DNA of 64,000 nucleotides from Listeria grandensis FSL F6-0971 (GCF_000525835.1 NZ_AODD01000002.1:248001-312000); one strand, 5' to 3'; numbered from the stretch's first letter, positions 1 through 9,807 are shown. Notes: a model not told the origin generated them from the letters alone. Numbers and translations are program-made.

Positions 1-2
1 AC

Positions 3-785
3 GCGGACGGTGTTCGTTTTATTGAGCCGAGCGAGGGTTATTTGGCATGCGGGTACGTTGGGCGTGGCCGTTTGGAGGAACCGGAGCGGATTGTGGGGCA
101 TTTGACGAGCTTTTTTGCGGAGAAGAATACGACGCTTGCTGGGCGGAAAGTCGTGGTGACAGCAGGGGCAACGATTGAAAAATTAGATCCGGTACGCTAT
201 TTTACGAATCATTCGACGGGCAAGATGGGCTTTGCGATTGCGGAAACAGCGGCGAGGTATGGTGCGGAAGTGGTACTTGTGACCTCATCGACCAAACTTC
301 CAGTGCCACATGGTGTACAAGCGGTATACATTGAAACGGCACAGGAAATGTATCATGAGGTTATGAAACAGCAAGATTCGGCGGACATTTTTGTGATGAG
401 TGCCGCAGTTGCGGACTATACACCAAAAGTGATTCATGAGCATAAAATCAAGAAGCAGCCGGGAGATTTTGCGGTTGAGATGGTACGTACGAAGGATATT
501 TTGGCGGAGATTGGACAGCACAAACGCGCGGAGCAGGTCGTAATTGGTTTTGCAGCTGAAACGCAGAATGTGAAGGAAAATGCGCTTAAAAAATTACATG
601 CCAAAAATGCGGACATGATCGTTGCGAATAACGTAGCCCAAATTGGTGCTGGTTTTGGCGTGGACACGAATCAGGTTACATTTTATGGACAGGAAGATAG
701 CGAACGGGTTTTCCCGATGTTATCAAAACAAGAGGTAGCGCGCGAAATTATCGAGCAAGCGGCGCGTTTTTTGGAGGAAAAGTAA
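3..785 (+). CDS. coaBC: CoaBC, phosphopantothenoylcysteine decarboxylase / phosphopantothenate-cysteine ligase (5' truncated by window)
   Basis: The reading frame is open from base 3, so the start and most of the N-terminal decarboxylase (CoaC) half lie outside the window. The stretch EPSEGYLACGYVGRGRL is the end of the CoaC domain. From about base 150 (GRKVVVTAGATIEKLDPVR) comes the complete CoaB ligase domain, with the conserved TNHSTGKMG nucleotide-binding segment and a VMSAAVADYTP motif. The bifunctional enzyme ligates cysteine to 4'-phosphopantothenate and decarboxylates the product in coenzyme A synthesis. The stop is followed one base later by the priA start, so the two are co-transcribed. 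An internal TTG at 42 is not a plausible start because homology continues upstream of it. Confidence 0.95.
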   Translation, partial: ADGVRFIEPSEGYLACGYVGRGRLEEPERIVGHLTSFFAEKNTTLAGRKVVVTAGATIEKLDPVRYFTNHSTGKMGFAIAETAARYGAEVVLVTSSTKLPVPHGVQAVYIETAQEMYHEVMKQQDSADIFVMSAAVADYTPKVIHEHKIKKQPGDFAVEMVRTKDILAEIGQHKRAEQVVIGFAAETQNVKENALKKLHAKNADMIVANNVAQIGAGFGVDTNQVTFYGQEDSERVFPMLSKQEVAREIIEQAARFLEEK

Positions 786-786
786 C

Positions 787-3189
787 ATGAGTAGAGTTGC
801 CCAAGTGATTGTGGATGTACCAGCGATGCAAGTCGATCGCCCTTTTGATTATTTGATCCCTGAAGCTTGGCGTGACGTTGTTTGCCCTGGTATGCGGGTT
901 TCGGTACCGTTTGGAAATCGGGCGTTGCAAGGTTTTGTTGTAGGGATATCGGAAACGAGTGATTTCGCTAAGCTAAAAGAGATTCGGGAAATGATGGATT
1001 TGGCGCCGGTTTTGAATGCGGAGTTGTTGGAACTTGGTGATTGGATTGCGACAGAGACGCTCGCTTACCGGATTACAGCGTATCAGGCGATGCTCCCAGC
1101 GGCTTTGCGTGCGAAATATGAGAAGTATTTCGTTTTGCTCGATATGGAAAATGACGAGGCGGAGAGGCTTTTTGAAGGTTATGAAACGATGGATTGGAAA
1201 AAAGCGGAACAGCTTGGAGCCTTGCCTACATTGCAAAAGTGGATGAAGAACGGTCTCGTGGAGCTTGTTTATCAAGTGAAGACGAAGATTACGAAGAAGA
1301 CGGTTCGTGTGGCCAGATCGCTTGTCGGTGTGCAACAATTGGAGGATGCGATTGCGGGAATGCCGAAAGGGGCAAAAGCGCAAATCAAGGTTTTGCAGTT
1401 TTTCCAGGTGTTTGATGGCGAATATATAACGATGAAGGATTTACGGACGCGTTTACAGACGACGGATGCGACGGTTCAAAAGGTTGCGGCATTGGGGTTC
1501 ATTGCTATAGAAGATAAGCATGTGTCGCGAGATCCTTATGAAAATCACGATTTCAAGGCAAGTATACCGTTACCGTTGTTGCCAGATCAACAAGCGGCGC
1601 GAGATGCGATAGTGGCGTCGGCGAAAGTAGGAAAACAGGAAACGTTCTTACTGCATGGTGTGACAGGAAGCGGGAAAACCGAGATTTATTTGCAGTCGAT
1701 TGAGGCGGTGCTTGCGGAGGGGAAAGAGGCTATTGTACTCGTTCCGGAAATCGCGCTCACGCCGCAAATGGTGGAGCGATTTAAGAGCCGTTTTGGAGGC
1801 CAAGTGGCAGTACTTCACAGTGCGCTTTCGGCTGGTGAAAAATACGATGAGTGGCGCAGAATCGAGCAAGGGAAGGCAAAAGTCGTGGTTGGTGCGCGTT
1901 CTGCTGTTTTTGCACCGTTTTTGAAGCTTGGAATTATTATTATTGATGAGGAACATGAAACGAGTTATAAGCAGGAGGATAATCCGCGGTACCATGCGCG
2001 GGACGTGGCGATTGAGCGGGCGAAACGGTATGGTTGTCCGGTTGTGCTTGGGAGTGCGACGCCATCTTTGGAATCATTTGCGCGCGCTGGGAAAAATCGC
2101 TATACGCTACTCGAATTGCCGATGCGTGTGAATGATACGGCGCTTCCTGAGGTCGAAGTTGTCGATATGAGCGAGGAATTGCGCAACGAGAACCGGACGG
2201 AATTTTCGCAGGTGCTGTTGGAAAAAATCAAGGATCGGCTGGCGAAAAAGGAGCAGGTAGTGCTGCTACTCAACCGGCGCGGGTATTCGTCGTTTGTGAT
2301 GTGTCGCGATTGTGGCTACGTCGTGGAATGCCCGAATTGTAGTATTTCGCTCACCTTTCATCAGGCGCACAATCAGATGAAATGCCATTATTGTGGTTTT
2401 CAGGAAGGGGTGCCGCATCATTGTCCGAGTTGTGAAAGTGAGCAGATTCGCTATTTTGGGACGGGGACGCAGAAGGTGCAGGAAAGTTTGGCGAAACTGA
2501 TTCCGGAGGCGCGCGTGATTCGGATGGATGTGGATACGACGACGAAAAAGGGCTCGCATGAGAAATTGCTAAACCAGTTTCGTGATAAGGAAGCCGATGT
2601 TTTGCTTGGAACGCAGATGATTGCGAAAGGGCTCGATTTTCCGGATATTACGCTTGTTGGTGTGCTCAATGCGGATACGATGCTACATTTGCCCGATTTT
2701 AGGGCGTCTGAGAAAACGTTCCAATTGTTGACGCAAGTGAGCGGTCGGGCGGGACGGCATGAGTTGACAGGGGAGGTTATCGTGCAGACGTATAATCCGG
2801 AACATTACAGCATTCAATATGCCAAAACGCATGATTATATCGGTTTTTACAACCACGAAATGCGGGTTCGCAAAATGGGATCGTATCCGCCGTTTTATTA
2901 TTTGACGCTCATCAATGTCAGCGATGAGAATGAGATGAAAGCCGTGCGGACAATTCAGGAAATCACGCAATTTTTGCAAGGGAAGTTAGGGCCAGATGCG
3001 ATTATTCTAGGGCCGGTTCCGAGTTCGATTGCGCGGATTAAAAATAAATATCGCTATCAATGTATTATTAAATATAAGGTGGAGCCTGAACTAAAGGCCG
3101 AACTGAAAAACATTTTGCTACATTATCAAAAAGAACAAGTCAAAGGATTGACGATCACGATGGATGTACAGCCGTTTGTGATGATGTAA
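787..3189 (+). CDS. priA: PriA, primosomal replication-restart helicase (3'-5')
   Basis: This 800-residue protein has the normal length for PriA. It loads the replicative helicase at stalled forks and D-loops. An N-terminal DNA 3'-end binding region is followed by a superfamily 2 helicase with Walker A GVTGSGKT (about residue 291) and a DEEH box (about residue 386). A cysteine cluster for zinc follows at about residues 505-545 (CRDCG, CPNC, CHYCG, CPSC), and the C-terminal helicase motif QVSGRAGR is intact. The ATG lies one base after the coaBC stop, and the next gene follows after a few bases, as in a single operon. No defect is visible. Confidence 0.97.
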   Translation: MSRVAQVIVDVPAMQVDRPFDYLIPEAWRDVVCPGMRVSVPFGNRALQGFVVGISETSDFAKLKEIREMMDLAPVLNAELLELGDWIATETLAYRITAYQAMLPAALRAKYEKYFVLLDMENDEAERLFEGYETMDWKKAEQLGALPTLQKWMKNGLVELVYQVKTKITKKTVRVARSLVGVQQLEDAIAGMPKGAKAQIKVLQFFQVFDGEYITMKDLRTRLQTTDATVQKVAALGFIAIEDKHVSRDPYENHDFKASIPLPLLPDQQAARDAIVASAKVGKQETFLLHGVTGSGKTEIYLQSIEAVLAEGKEAIVLVPEIALTPQMVERFKSRFGGQVAVLHSALSAGEKYDEWRRIEQGKAKVVVGARSAVFAPFLKLGIIIIDEEHETSYKQEDNPRYHARDVAIERAKRYGCPVVLGSATPSLESFARAGKNRYTLLELPMRVNDTALPEVEVVDMSEELRNENRTEFSQVLLEKIKDRLAKKEQVVLLLNRRGYSSFVMCRDCGYVVECPNCSISLTFHQAHNQMKCHYCGFQEGVPHHCPSCESEQIRYFGTGTQKVQESLAKLIPEARVIRMDVDTTTKKGSHEKLLNQFRDKEADVLLGTQMIAKGLDFPDITLVGVLNADTMLHLPDFRASEKTFQLLTQVSGRAGRHELTGEVIVQTYNPEHYSIQYAKTHDYIGFYNHEMRVRKMGSYPPFYYLTLINVSDENEMKAVRTIQEITQFLQGKLGPDAIILGPVPSSIARIKNKYRYQCIIKYKVEPELKAELKNILLHYQKEQVKGLTITMDVQPFVMM

Positions 3190-3202
3190 AGGAGAAATGA
3201 GA

Positions 3203-4147
3203 ATGACGAAAATAATTTTTATGGGAACGCCGGCCTTTTCGGTGCCTGTTTTAAAAGAAGTAGCACAAGCTTATGAGGTGATTGCGGTTGTGACGCAACC
3301 GGATCGTGCGGTGGGACGCAAGCGAGTGTTGACGCCGCCTCCTGTGAAAGAAGCGGCAGTCACGCTTGGAATTCCGGTCTATCAGCCAGAGAAGTTGCGC
3401 AGTTCGACGGAGCTCGCGGAATTGATCGGATTAGACGCGGATTTGATTGTGACGGCAGCGTATGGTCAAATTTTGCCGAACGAACTCTTGGATGCGCCGA
3501 AACATGGCTGTATTAATGTGCATGCGTCGCTTTTGCCCGCGTATCGTGGTGGTGCACCGGTGCATTACGCAATTTTGGATGGCAAAAAGGAAACGGGTGT
3601 GACGATTATGTACATGGTGGAAAAACTGGATGCAGGCGATATGTTGGCCAGACGCAGTATTCCGATTACGGATGAGGATAATGTCGGAACGATGTTTGAG
3701 AAGCTGAGCGAGGTTGGTGCATCGCTGTTGATGGATACACTGCCTGACTTATTGGCTGGGAAAATAACGCCGGAGCCACAAGACGTGACGCAAGTTACCT
3801 TTGCACCCAATATTAAACGGGAACAAGAAAAGATCGACTGGACGCGCGATGGGCGTGCAATTTTTAACCAGATCCGCGGACTCTCACCATGGCCAGTCGC
3901 TTATACGACGCTTGCGGGAAACCCTTTTAAAATTTGGCAGGCTCGGATCGAGGAAACGAATGAGGCGACGGAAGCAGGACGCGTTGTGCGGACTACAAAA
4001 CATGATTTTGCCATTGCGACGGGGGATAAGACGGCAATTATACCAGAAATCGTCCAACCTGCAGGCAAGCAAAAAATGGCTGTTGCTGATTATATGGCGG
4101 GAGCTGGGCAACATCTAAATTCAGAAACAAGGTTCGGTGAAATATGA
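3203..4147 (+). CDS. fmt: Fmt, methionyl-tRNA formyltransferase
   Basis: This enzyme formylates initiator Met-tRNA with 10-formyl-tetrahydrofolate. The N-terminal FIFMGTPAFSVP-type Rossmann start and the catalytic signature HASLLPAYRGGAPVHYAI (about residues 107-124) are present, followed by the C-terminal OB-like tRNA-binding domain. I place the start at the ATG at 3203 because the GGAG at 3191-3194 is 8 bases away. The in-frame ATG at 3197 is only 2 bases from it and would add two residues. The stop overlaps the rsmB start (ATGA), indicating translational coupling. Confidence 0.95.
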   Translation: MTKIIFMGTPAFSVPVLKEVAQAYEVIAVVTQPDRAVGRKRVLTPPPVKEAAVTLGIPVYQPEKLRSSTELAELIGLDADLIVTAAYGQILPNELLDAPKHGCINVHASLLPAYRGGAPVHYAILDGKKETGVTIMYMVEKLDAGDMLARRSIPITDEDNVGTMFEKLSEVGASLLMDTLPDLLAGKITPEPQDVTQVTFAPNIKREQEKIDWTRDGRAIFNQIRGLSPWPVAYTTLAGNPFKIWQARIEETNEATEAGRVVRTTKHDFAIATGDKTAIIPEIVQPAGKQKMAVADYMAGAGQHLNSETRFGEI

Positions 4148-5481
4148 GAAAACCAGAAACAGTCCGCGAAATCGCGTTAGACTTAATTGAGAAAATCGAA
4201 AATAACCAGTCATTTAGTCATTTACTAATCAATGATGCACTAAAAAATAGCGACTTAAACCCAATGGACCGCGCGCTTCTAACAGAACTTGTATACGGTA
4301 CGACGCAGCGACGGATTACATTAGATTTTTACTTAGAACCATTTTTACGCCAAACGCCCGAAAATTGGGTGTTGAACTTGCTGCGCCTCTCGGTTTACCA
4401 GTTAGAATTTTTGGATAAGGTGCCGGAACACGCGATTTTACATGAAGCCGGTGAAATTGCGAGGGAACGCGGGCATGATGGTGTCACGAAATTTGTCAAT
4501 GGCGTGTTGCGAAATGTGATCCGTAAAGGTGTTCCGAAAATCGAGGATATCCGCGATGAAACGACGCAAATTGCAGTCGAAGCCAGTTTACCGACATGGT
4601 TAGTCAAACGCTGGGTCGCTCAATTCGGCTCTGAAAAGACACGCGAAATCGGTCTCTCTTTCTTAGAAGCGCCATCGCAAAGCATTCGCGTCAATGAAAA
4701 TAAGGTAACGGTTGCTGAACTACAGGCAGAACTGTCGGCGCAAGGTATCGAAACAGAGCAGAACGCCTATATTCCAGAGGCATTGATGATGGAACGCGGA
4801 TCGATCGCTGATACGCAAGCTTATCATAACGGGCGTTGCACGATTCAAGATGAGAGCTCCATGTTAGTCGCCCACGCTTTGCAGTTAGAGGACGGGTTGC
4901 GCGTGCTAGATGCCTGCTCTGCGCCGGGTGGGAAAACAACCCATATTGCTGAAAAAATGCACAACACCGGCGAAATTGTGGCGCTTGATATTCATCCGCA
5001 CAAGACGAAACTCGTGGATAAAGCTGCGAAACGTCTCGATTTAACCAATATTACGACAGAAGTAACCGACGCAAGAAAAGCGAGTGAACTTTTTGCTCCG
5101 GAAAGCTTTGATCGTGTTTTAGTAGATGCCCCTTGTTCAGGATTTGGCGTGTTGCGCCGTAAACCCGATATCAAGTACAGTAAAACGGAGGCTGACATAG
5201 CGAATCTAGCGCGTATTCAACAGGCGATTTTAGCTGAGGTTGGCGCATTGCTCAAAGAAAATGGTATATTAATATACAGTACTTGTACGATTGACCAAGC
5301 GGAAAACCGTGGGGTCGTCGAAAACTTCCTAAAAAGCTATCCAGAATTCCAATTAGAACAAGTGCAAGTACCCGAAAAAATGCTTCCTTACGTGCAAGAT
5401 AATTATTTAGAACTCGTACCAACGGATATTGGTAGTGACGGCTTTTTCATCGCTGCATTCCGCAAAGTAACGAACAAATAA
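4144..5481 (+). CDS. rsmB: RsmB, 16S rRNA cytosine-967 C5-methyltransferase
   Basis: This 445-residue protein has an N-terminal NusB-like domain followed by an AdoMet-dependent m5C methyltransferase. Key motifs are LDACSAPGGKTTHIAE (about residue 254, AdoMet binding), VDAPCSGFG (about residue 327), and YSTCTI (about residue 379) carrying a catalytic cysteine. It methylates C967 of 16S rRNA. The start overlaps the fmt stop by four bases. Placement between fmt and the stp/prkC pair is the usual Firmicute order. Confidence 0.95.
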   Translation: MRKPETVREIALDLIEKIENNQSFSHLLINDALKNSDLNPMDRALLTELVYGTTQRRITLDFYLEPFLRQTPENWVLNLLRLSVYQLEFLDKVPEHAILHEAGEIARERGHDGVTKFVNGVLRNVIRKGVPKIEDIRDETTQIAVEASLPTWLVKRWVAQFGSEKTREIGLSFLEAPSQSIRVNENKVTVAELQAELSAQGIETEQNAYIPEALMMERGSIADTQAYHNGRCTIQDESSMLVAHALQLEDGLRVLDACSAPGGKTTHIAEKMHNTGEIVALDIHPHKTKLVDKAAKRLDLTNITTEVTDARKASELFAPESFDRVLVDAPCSGFGVLRRKPDIKYSKTEADIANLARIQQAILAEVGALLKENGILIYSTCTIDQAENRGVVENFLKSYPEFQLEQVQVPEKMLPYVQDNYLELVPTDIGSDGFFIAAFRKVTNK

Positions 5482-5540
5482 GCCACGTACGAATGCTTGG
5501 AACAAGAAACCAGACTCAATTTAGTGAGGTGTAGTGCAAT

Positions 5541-6300
5541 ATGCATGCAGAATTCAGAACAGATAGAGGTAGAATCAGAAATCATAATGAAGATAACGGT
5601 GGTATTTTTGAAAATCAGCTCGGCAACCCACTTGTCATCGTTGCAGATGGTATGGGAGGTCACCGTGCTGGCGACGTTGCTAGTGAAATGGCTGTTCGTT
5701 TGCTCAGTGAGATGTGGCAAAATGTTGCTGATATGAAGTCCGCTGTGGAGATCGATCTGTGGTTTCGAGAAGCAATTCAAGACGTCAATCAGAAAATCGT
5801 AGCGTATGCCAAAGAAGATCCAACGCTCCAAGGTATGGGAACGACGCTTGTTGCCGCTATTTTCTCTAATAGCCAAATTATTGTCGCAAACGTCGGTGAT
5901 AGTCGCGGGTATCTCATGAAAAATGGGATGCTTGAGCAACTCACCGAGGATCATTCCCTTGTCAACGAACTTTTGCGAAAAGGCGAAAATTTCAAAAAAA
6001 GATGCCGAAAATCATCCGCGTAAAAATATTTTATTGCGAGCGCTGGGCATTGAAGGAAATGTGGAAACGGATGTCTTCATTTTGCCGTTTCAGTCGAAGG
6101 ATCAATTGCTACTTTGCTCGGATGGTCTATCCAATATGCTGACAGAACAAGAAATCGAAGCCATTTTGACGAGTAAACGCACACTGGCTGAAAAAGCAGA
6201 TATATTTATAACGAAAGCAAACGCGAACGGTGGAGAAGATAACATCACGGTGTTGCTTTTGGAACGGAATCTAGGGGAGAAAGGTAGGGATGTATCATGA
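5541..6300 (+). pseudogene. stp: Stp, PP2C-family Ser/Thr phosphatase, frameshifted (possibly a sequence error)
   Basis: Two overlapping frames together encode one PP2C phosphatase of about 252 residues. Frame 1 (5541-6023) carries the metal-binding RNHNEDNGG, VADGMGGHRAG, GMGTTL and VGDSRGYL motifs. Frame 2 (to 6300) continues with LLLCSDGLSN and GGEDNITVLL. The switch lies at about 5985-6000, where an extra A in the AAAA run (5986-5989) or the seven-A run (5994-6000) shifts the frame. Removing one A restores a continuous protein, RKGE(I/N)..KKDAENHPRKN. As written, frame 1 stops early after KKRCRKSSA. The enzyme dephosphorylates targets of the adjacent kinase PrkC; the stop overlaps the prkC start (ATGA). 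All catalytic residues survive and no other lesion is seen, so a base-calling error is likely. Confidence 0.9.
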
Positions 6301-8255
6301 TGATCGGCAAGCGAATTAATGACCGTTACAAAGTTGTCAGCGCAATCGGTGGCGGCGGAATGGCCAATGTTTTTCTTGCACACGACATGATTCTTGATCG
6401 CAACGTTGCTGTGAAAGTGCTGCGCATTGATTTAGCGGACGAGAGTAATTTGATTCGTCGTTTTCAGCGTGAGGCACAATCGGCAACAAGCTTGGTGCAC
6501 CCAAACATTGTTAGCATTTATGACGTTGGTGAGGAGAACGATCTCCACTACATCGTCATGGAATACGTAGAAGGAATGGATTTAAAGCAATACATCAACG
6601 AACACCATCCAATTCCATTCGAAAAAGCTGTGGATATTATGCTTCAAATCGTCTCAGCAGTGGCAGTAGCCCACAGTGCACATATCGTTCATCGTGACCT
6701 CAAGCCGCAAAATATTTTGATCGACCATGACGGCGTGGTGAAAATTACTGATTTCGGTATCGCGATGGCACTTTCCGAAACATCGATTACACAAACGAAT
6801 TCATTGCTTGGTTCTGTGCATTATTTATCACCAGAACAAGCCCGAGGTGGCATGGCAACCCAAAAATCCGACATTTATTCATTGGGTATCGTACTCTATG
6901 AGTTGTTGGTCGGCAAGGTTCCGCATGATGGGGAATCGGCAGTTTCGATTGCAATCAAGCATTTACAGGCAAGCATCCCCTCGATTCGTGAGCAGAACCA
7001 AGAGATTCCGCAAAGTTTAGAAAATATCGTTATCCGGGCAACCGCGAAAGATCCGTTTTTGCGTTATCAAACAGCCGAAGCGATGGAAGAAGATTTGAAA
7101 ACTGCGCTCAGCCCAGAAAGGCGTAATGAAGCAAAATACGTTTTTCCGATGGATGATGGTGAGACAAAAACAATTCCTATTATCGCGACGAAAAATGCGA
7201 TGCAGAATTTGGATAATACGGTCGTTGCGGCGGAAGAAAATCCAGAAGTAGCCGAGCCCCCACCGAAAAAGAAGAGCAATAAAAAGAAAATGTGGTGGAT
7301 TATTTCAGGAATCATTCTCTTTTTCGCGATTGTTATCATAGCTCTGTGGCTCATTGGTCGGCCACCAGCCACGATCAAAATCCCAAACGTAGCGAACGAC
7401 ACGAAAGAAACCGCGGTGCAAAAACTCCAAGATGCAGGTTTTGTAGTTGGGGAGACGTTTGAAAAGAATAGTGATAAGATCGATGAGGGCAAGATTATAG
7501 ATACCGATCCTGAAATAGGAACAGCAGAAGAAAAAGGCTCAACGGTGAATCTATATGTCAGCATCGGTGCGAAGAAAATCACGGTGGAAGACTATACCGG
7601 TAAGACTTACGATACTGTGAAACAAGTTTTAAATCAACAAGGGTATAAAAAAGTGAGCTACACAGAAGAATATAGCGATTCTGTTGATTCTGGCGTGATT
7701 ATCTCGCAAGATCCGACCTCAGGTAGCGAAGTTGTGGCAGTAGATACCGAGATTTCATTCGTTGTCAGTAAAGGTCCGCAACCAATGACACTAAAAGATT
7801 TATCAGGATTCAACCAAGTCGGGCTTGATGACTACGCTAGTTCTAACGACATCACGATTACTGTCGAAAAAGAAGAATACTCCGACACGGTTGGTGCAGG
7901 CCAAGTGATCTCGCAAAAACCACAAGCCGGCGCGTCCATTAATAAAGGCGATAAAGTAACCGTTGTTATGAGTAAAGGCACGAAGGAAAAAGATGTGAAG
8001 ACGGTGAAACGTACGATCAATATCCCGTATGAGCCAGAAGATCCGGCTGCAACTCCGCCGAAACCGCAACACATTCAAATTTATATCCAAGATAAGACGC
8101 ACAGCATGACCAGTGCATATAAAGAAATGGATATAACAAAGGATACATCTGAAACACTTACTTTCGAAATCGAAGAAGGGACACAAGGCGGCTATAAAGT
8201 CGTTCGTGACAATACCGTTATTTTAGAAGAAACAATCGATTATCCAAACCCATAA
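6297..8255 (+). CDS. prkC: PrkC/Stk, transmembrane Ser/Thr protein kinase with PASTA domains
   Basis: This 652-residue kinase senses cell-wall fragments. The N-terminal Hanks-type kinase domain has the glycine loop IGGGGMANVF, AVKVLR lysine, HRDLKPQNILID catalytic loop (about residue 131) and DFG. A lysine-rich juxtamembrane stretch precedes a single transmembrane helix (about residues 332-355). Outside lie three PASTA repeats, each beginning near an (I/M)xxPN or TV/TL-type start and ending YVSIG, VVSKG and VMSKG, then a C-terminal extracellular domain of about 85 residues. PASTA repeats bind muropeptides or lipid II in this family. It overlaps stp by four bases. Two adjacent ATGs (6297 and 6300) are possible starts. 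Confidence 0.96.
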   Translation: MMIGKRINDRYKVVSAIGGGGMANVFLAHDMILDRNVAVKVLRIDLADESNLIRRFQREAQSATSLVHPNIVSIYDVGEENDLHYIVMEYVEGMDLKQYINEHHPIPFEKAVDIMLQIVSAVAVAHSAHIVHRDLKPQNILIDHDGVVKITDFGIAMALSETSITQTNSLLGSVHYLSPEQARGGMATQKSDIYSLGIVLYELLVGKVPHDGESAVSIAIKHLQASIPSIREQNQEIPQSLENIVIRATAKDPFLRYQTAEAMEEDLKTALSPERRNEAKYVFPMDDGETKTIPIIATKNAMQNLDNTVVAAEENPEVAEPPPKKKSNKKKMWWIISGIILFFAIVIIALWLIGRPPATIKIPNVANDTKETAVQKLQDAGFVVGETFEKNSDKIDEGKIIDTDPEIGTAEEKGSTVNLYVSIGAKKITVEDYTGKTYDTVKQVLNQQGYKKVSYTEEYSDSVDSGVIISQDPTSGSEVVAVDTEISFVVSKGPQPMTLKDLSGFNQVGLDDYASSNDITITVEKEEYSDTVGAGQVISQKPQAGASINKGDKVTVVMSKGTKEKDVKTVKRTINIPYEPEDPAATPPKPQHIQIYIQDKTHSMTSAYKEMDITKDTSETLTFEIEEGTQGGYKVVRDNTVILEETIDYPNP

Positions 8256-8288
8256 GAAATGAAGGTGACTTTTCTGGAAGGACAAATT

Positions 8289-9179
8289 ATGAAGGCGCTG
8301 AGCGGTTTTTACTACGTCTATTGCGATGGAAAAACATATCAATGCCGTGCACGTGGCAATTTTAGAAAGCGCGGACTTACACCGCTTGTCGGCGATCATG
8401 TCGTTTTTCAAGCGGATAACTTAAAAGAAGGCTACGTACTTGAGTTGCTTCCTCGTAAGAACGCTCTAGTACGGCCGCCGATTGCCAACGTTGACCTTGC
8501 GCTACTCGTTTTTTCCGCAGTAGAACCTGACTTTTCTGCTAATCTAGCCGATCGCTTCCTTGTTGCCATTGAGCTTGAAGATGTGGAACCAGTGATTTGT
8601 ATCAGCAAAATGGATGTAGCAGACGACACGCGCAGAGCAGAGATCGCAGAATATAAAGCGATTTATGAAGAGGCAGGGTATCAAGTCTTACTAACGAACA
8701 CAGACATCGATAAACAAGCGGTCTTTGAAGTCATCGCTGGCAAAATTGCAGTGATCGCAGGACAATCCGGTGTCGGTAAATCAACCCTTTTGAACGCGTT
8801 GAATCCCAATTTAGATATCGAAACGGGCGTTATTTCCTTTGTTTTAGGACGCGGGAAGCATACAACACGTCACGTTGAACTGATGACAATCGGCGAAGGC
8901 TTCATTGCAGATACGCCAGGCTTTAGTTCTATCGAGATGGACGAGTTAACGATCGAAAACCTTCAATTTTGTTTTCCAGAAATTGATCGACGTCGTGGCG
9001 AATGTAAGTTCCGCGGCTGTATTCACGAAAATGAACCAAAATGCGCAGTCAAAACGGCCGTAGAAACTGGTGAGATTGCAGCATTCCGATACAAACATTA
9101 CATTCAAATTTTGACCGAAGTAAAAAAACAAAAAAAGAGAGGTATTAATAATGGGAAAAATAGCTCCATCCATACTTAG
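8289..9179 (+). CDS. rsgA: RsgA, ribosome small-subunit-dependent GTPase
   Basis: This circularly permuted GTPase helps 30S maturation. It has an N-terminal OB-fold, then the G-domain with GQSGVGKSTLLN (about residue 157) and DTPGFSS, and a C-terminal zinc finger (CKFRGCIHENEPKC). I choose the ATG at 8289, preceded at 6 bases by GGAAGGA, over the in-frame ATG at 8259, which lacks a ribosome site. The C-terminus looks odd. After KKQKK the frame runs 29 bases into rpe, giving RGINNGKNSSIHT. A one-base length change in one of two seven-A runs (9122-9136) would instead end the protein at TAA 9146-9148, just before rpe. Confidence 0.93.
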   Translation: MKALSGFYYVYCDGKTYQCRARGNFRKRGLTPLVGDHVVFQADNLKEGYVLELLPRKNALVRPPIANVDLALLVFSAVEPDFSANLADRFLVAIELEDVEPVICISKMDVADDTRRAEIAEYKAIYEEAGYQVLLTNTDIDKQAVFEVIAGKIAVIAGQSGVGKSTLLNALNPNLDIETGVISFVLGRGKHTTRHVELMTIGEGFIADTPGFSSIEMDELTIENLQFCFPEIDRRRGECKFRGCIHENEPKCAVKTAVETGEIAAFRYKHYIQILTEVKKQKKRGINNGKNSSIHT

Positions 9180-9807
9180 CGCAGATTTTGCTAATTTAGC
9201 AGCAGATATTAAAGAAGTCGAAGGATATGGCGCGGACTACATTCACGTTGATGTGATGGACGGCCATTTCGTACCTAATATTACATTTGGTCCGAGCGTA
9301 GTCAAAGCGATCCGACCAGTTACGAAGCTTCCATTAGACGTGCATTTGATGATTGAAAACCCAGACAAGTACATCCCAGAATTCGCAAAAGCAGGCGCTG
9401 ATTATATTTCCGTCCACGTGGAAGCGTGTCCGCATTTGCATCGCACACTACAGTTAATCCGTTCTTTTGACGTAAAAGCAGGCGTCGTTTTAAATCCAGC
9501 GACGCCGATTGAAACCATTCAGCACGTATTAGAAGAAGTCGACTTAATTCTATTTATGACAGTAAATCCAGGATTTGGTGGGCAAAGCTTTATTAAAGAA
9601 GTATTACCAAAAATTACAGCAGCCAAAAAAATGATAGCAGAAAAAGGTTTACAGATTGAGATCGAAGTAGACGGCGGCGTAGATGACAAAACCGCACCAC
9701 TTTGCGTAGCAGCAGGCGTTGATGTTTTTGTTGCAGGTTCTTATATCTATGGAAGTAAGGATCGGGAAAAAGCAGTAGACAAGTTGAGAGAGATAGTAGG
9801 GGAATAA
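9151..9807 (+). CDS. rpe: Rpe, ribulose-phosphate 3-epimerase
   Basis: This 218-residue TIM-barrel enzyme interconverts ribulose 5-phosphate and xylulose 5-phosphate in the pentose phosphate pathway. The start APSILSADFANL, the metal/catalytic motifs HVDVMDGHFVPN and HLMIENP, MTVNPGFGGQ and EVDGGV are intact. The ATG at 9151 follows AGAGG (9138-9142). It is the last gene of the coaBC-to-rpe run; the intergenic repeat array begins directly after its stop. Confidence 0.96.
   Translation: MGKIAPSILSADFANLAADIKEVEGYGADYIHVDVMDGHFVPNITFGPSVVKAIRPVTKLPLDVHLMIENPDKYIPEFAKAGADYISVHVEACPHLHRTLQLIRSFDVKAGVVLNPATPIETIQHVLEEVDLILFMTVNPGFGGQSFIKEVLPKITAAKKMIAEKGLQIEIEVDGGVDDKTAPLCVAAGVDVFVAGSYIYGSKDREKAVDKLREIVGE

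Noticed and set aside
973-1383. Minus-strand frame of 136 codons within priA
   Set aside because: It is fully antisense to the helicase gene, with no family likeness or ribosome site.
7067-7582. Minus-strand frame of 171 codons within prkC
   Set aside because: It is antisense to the transmembrane and PASTA regions; hydrophobic residues come from the complementary codons.
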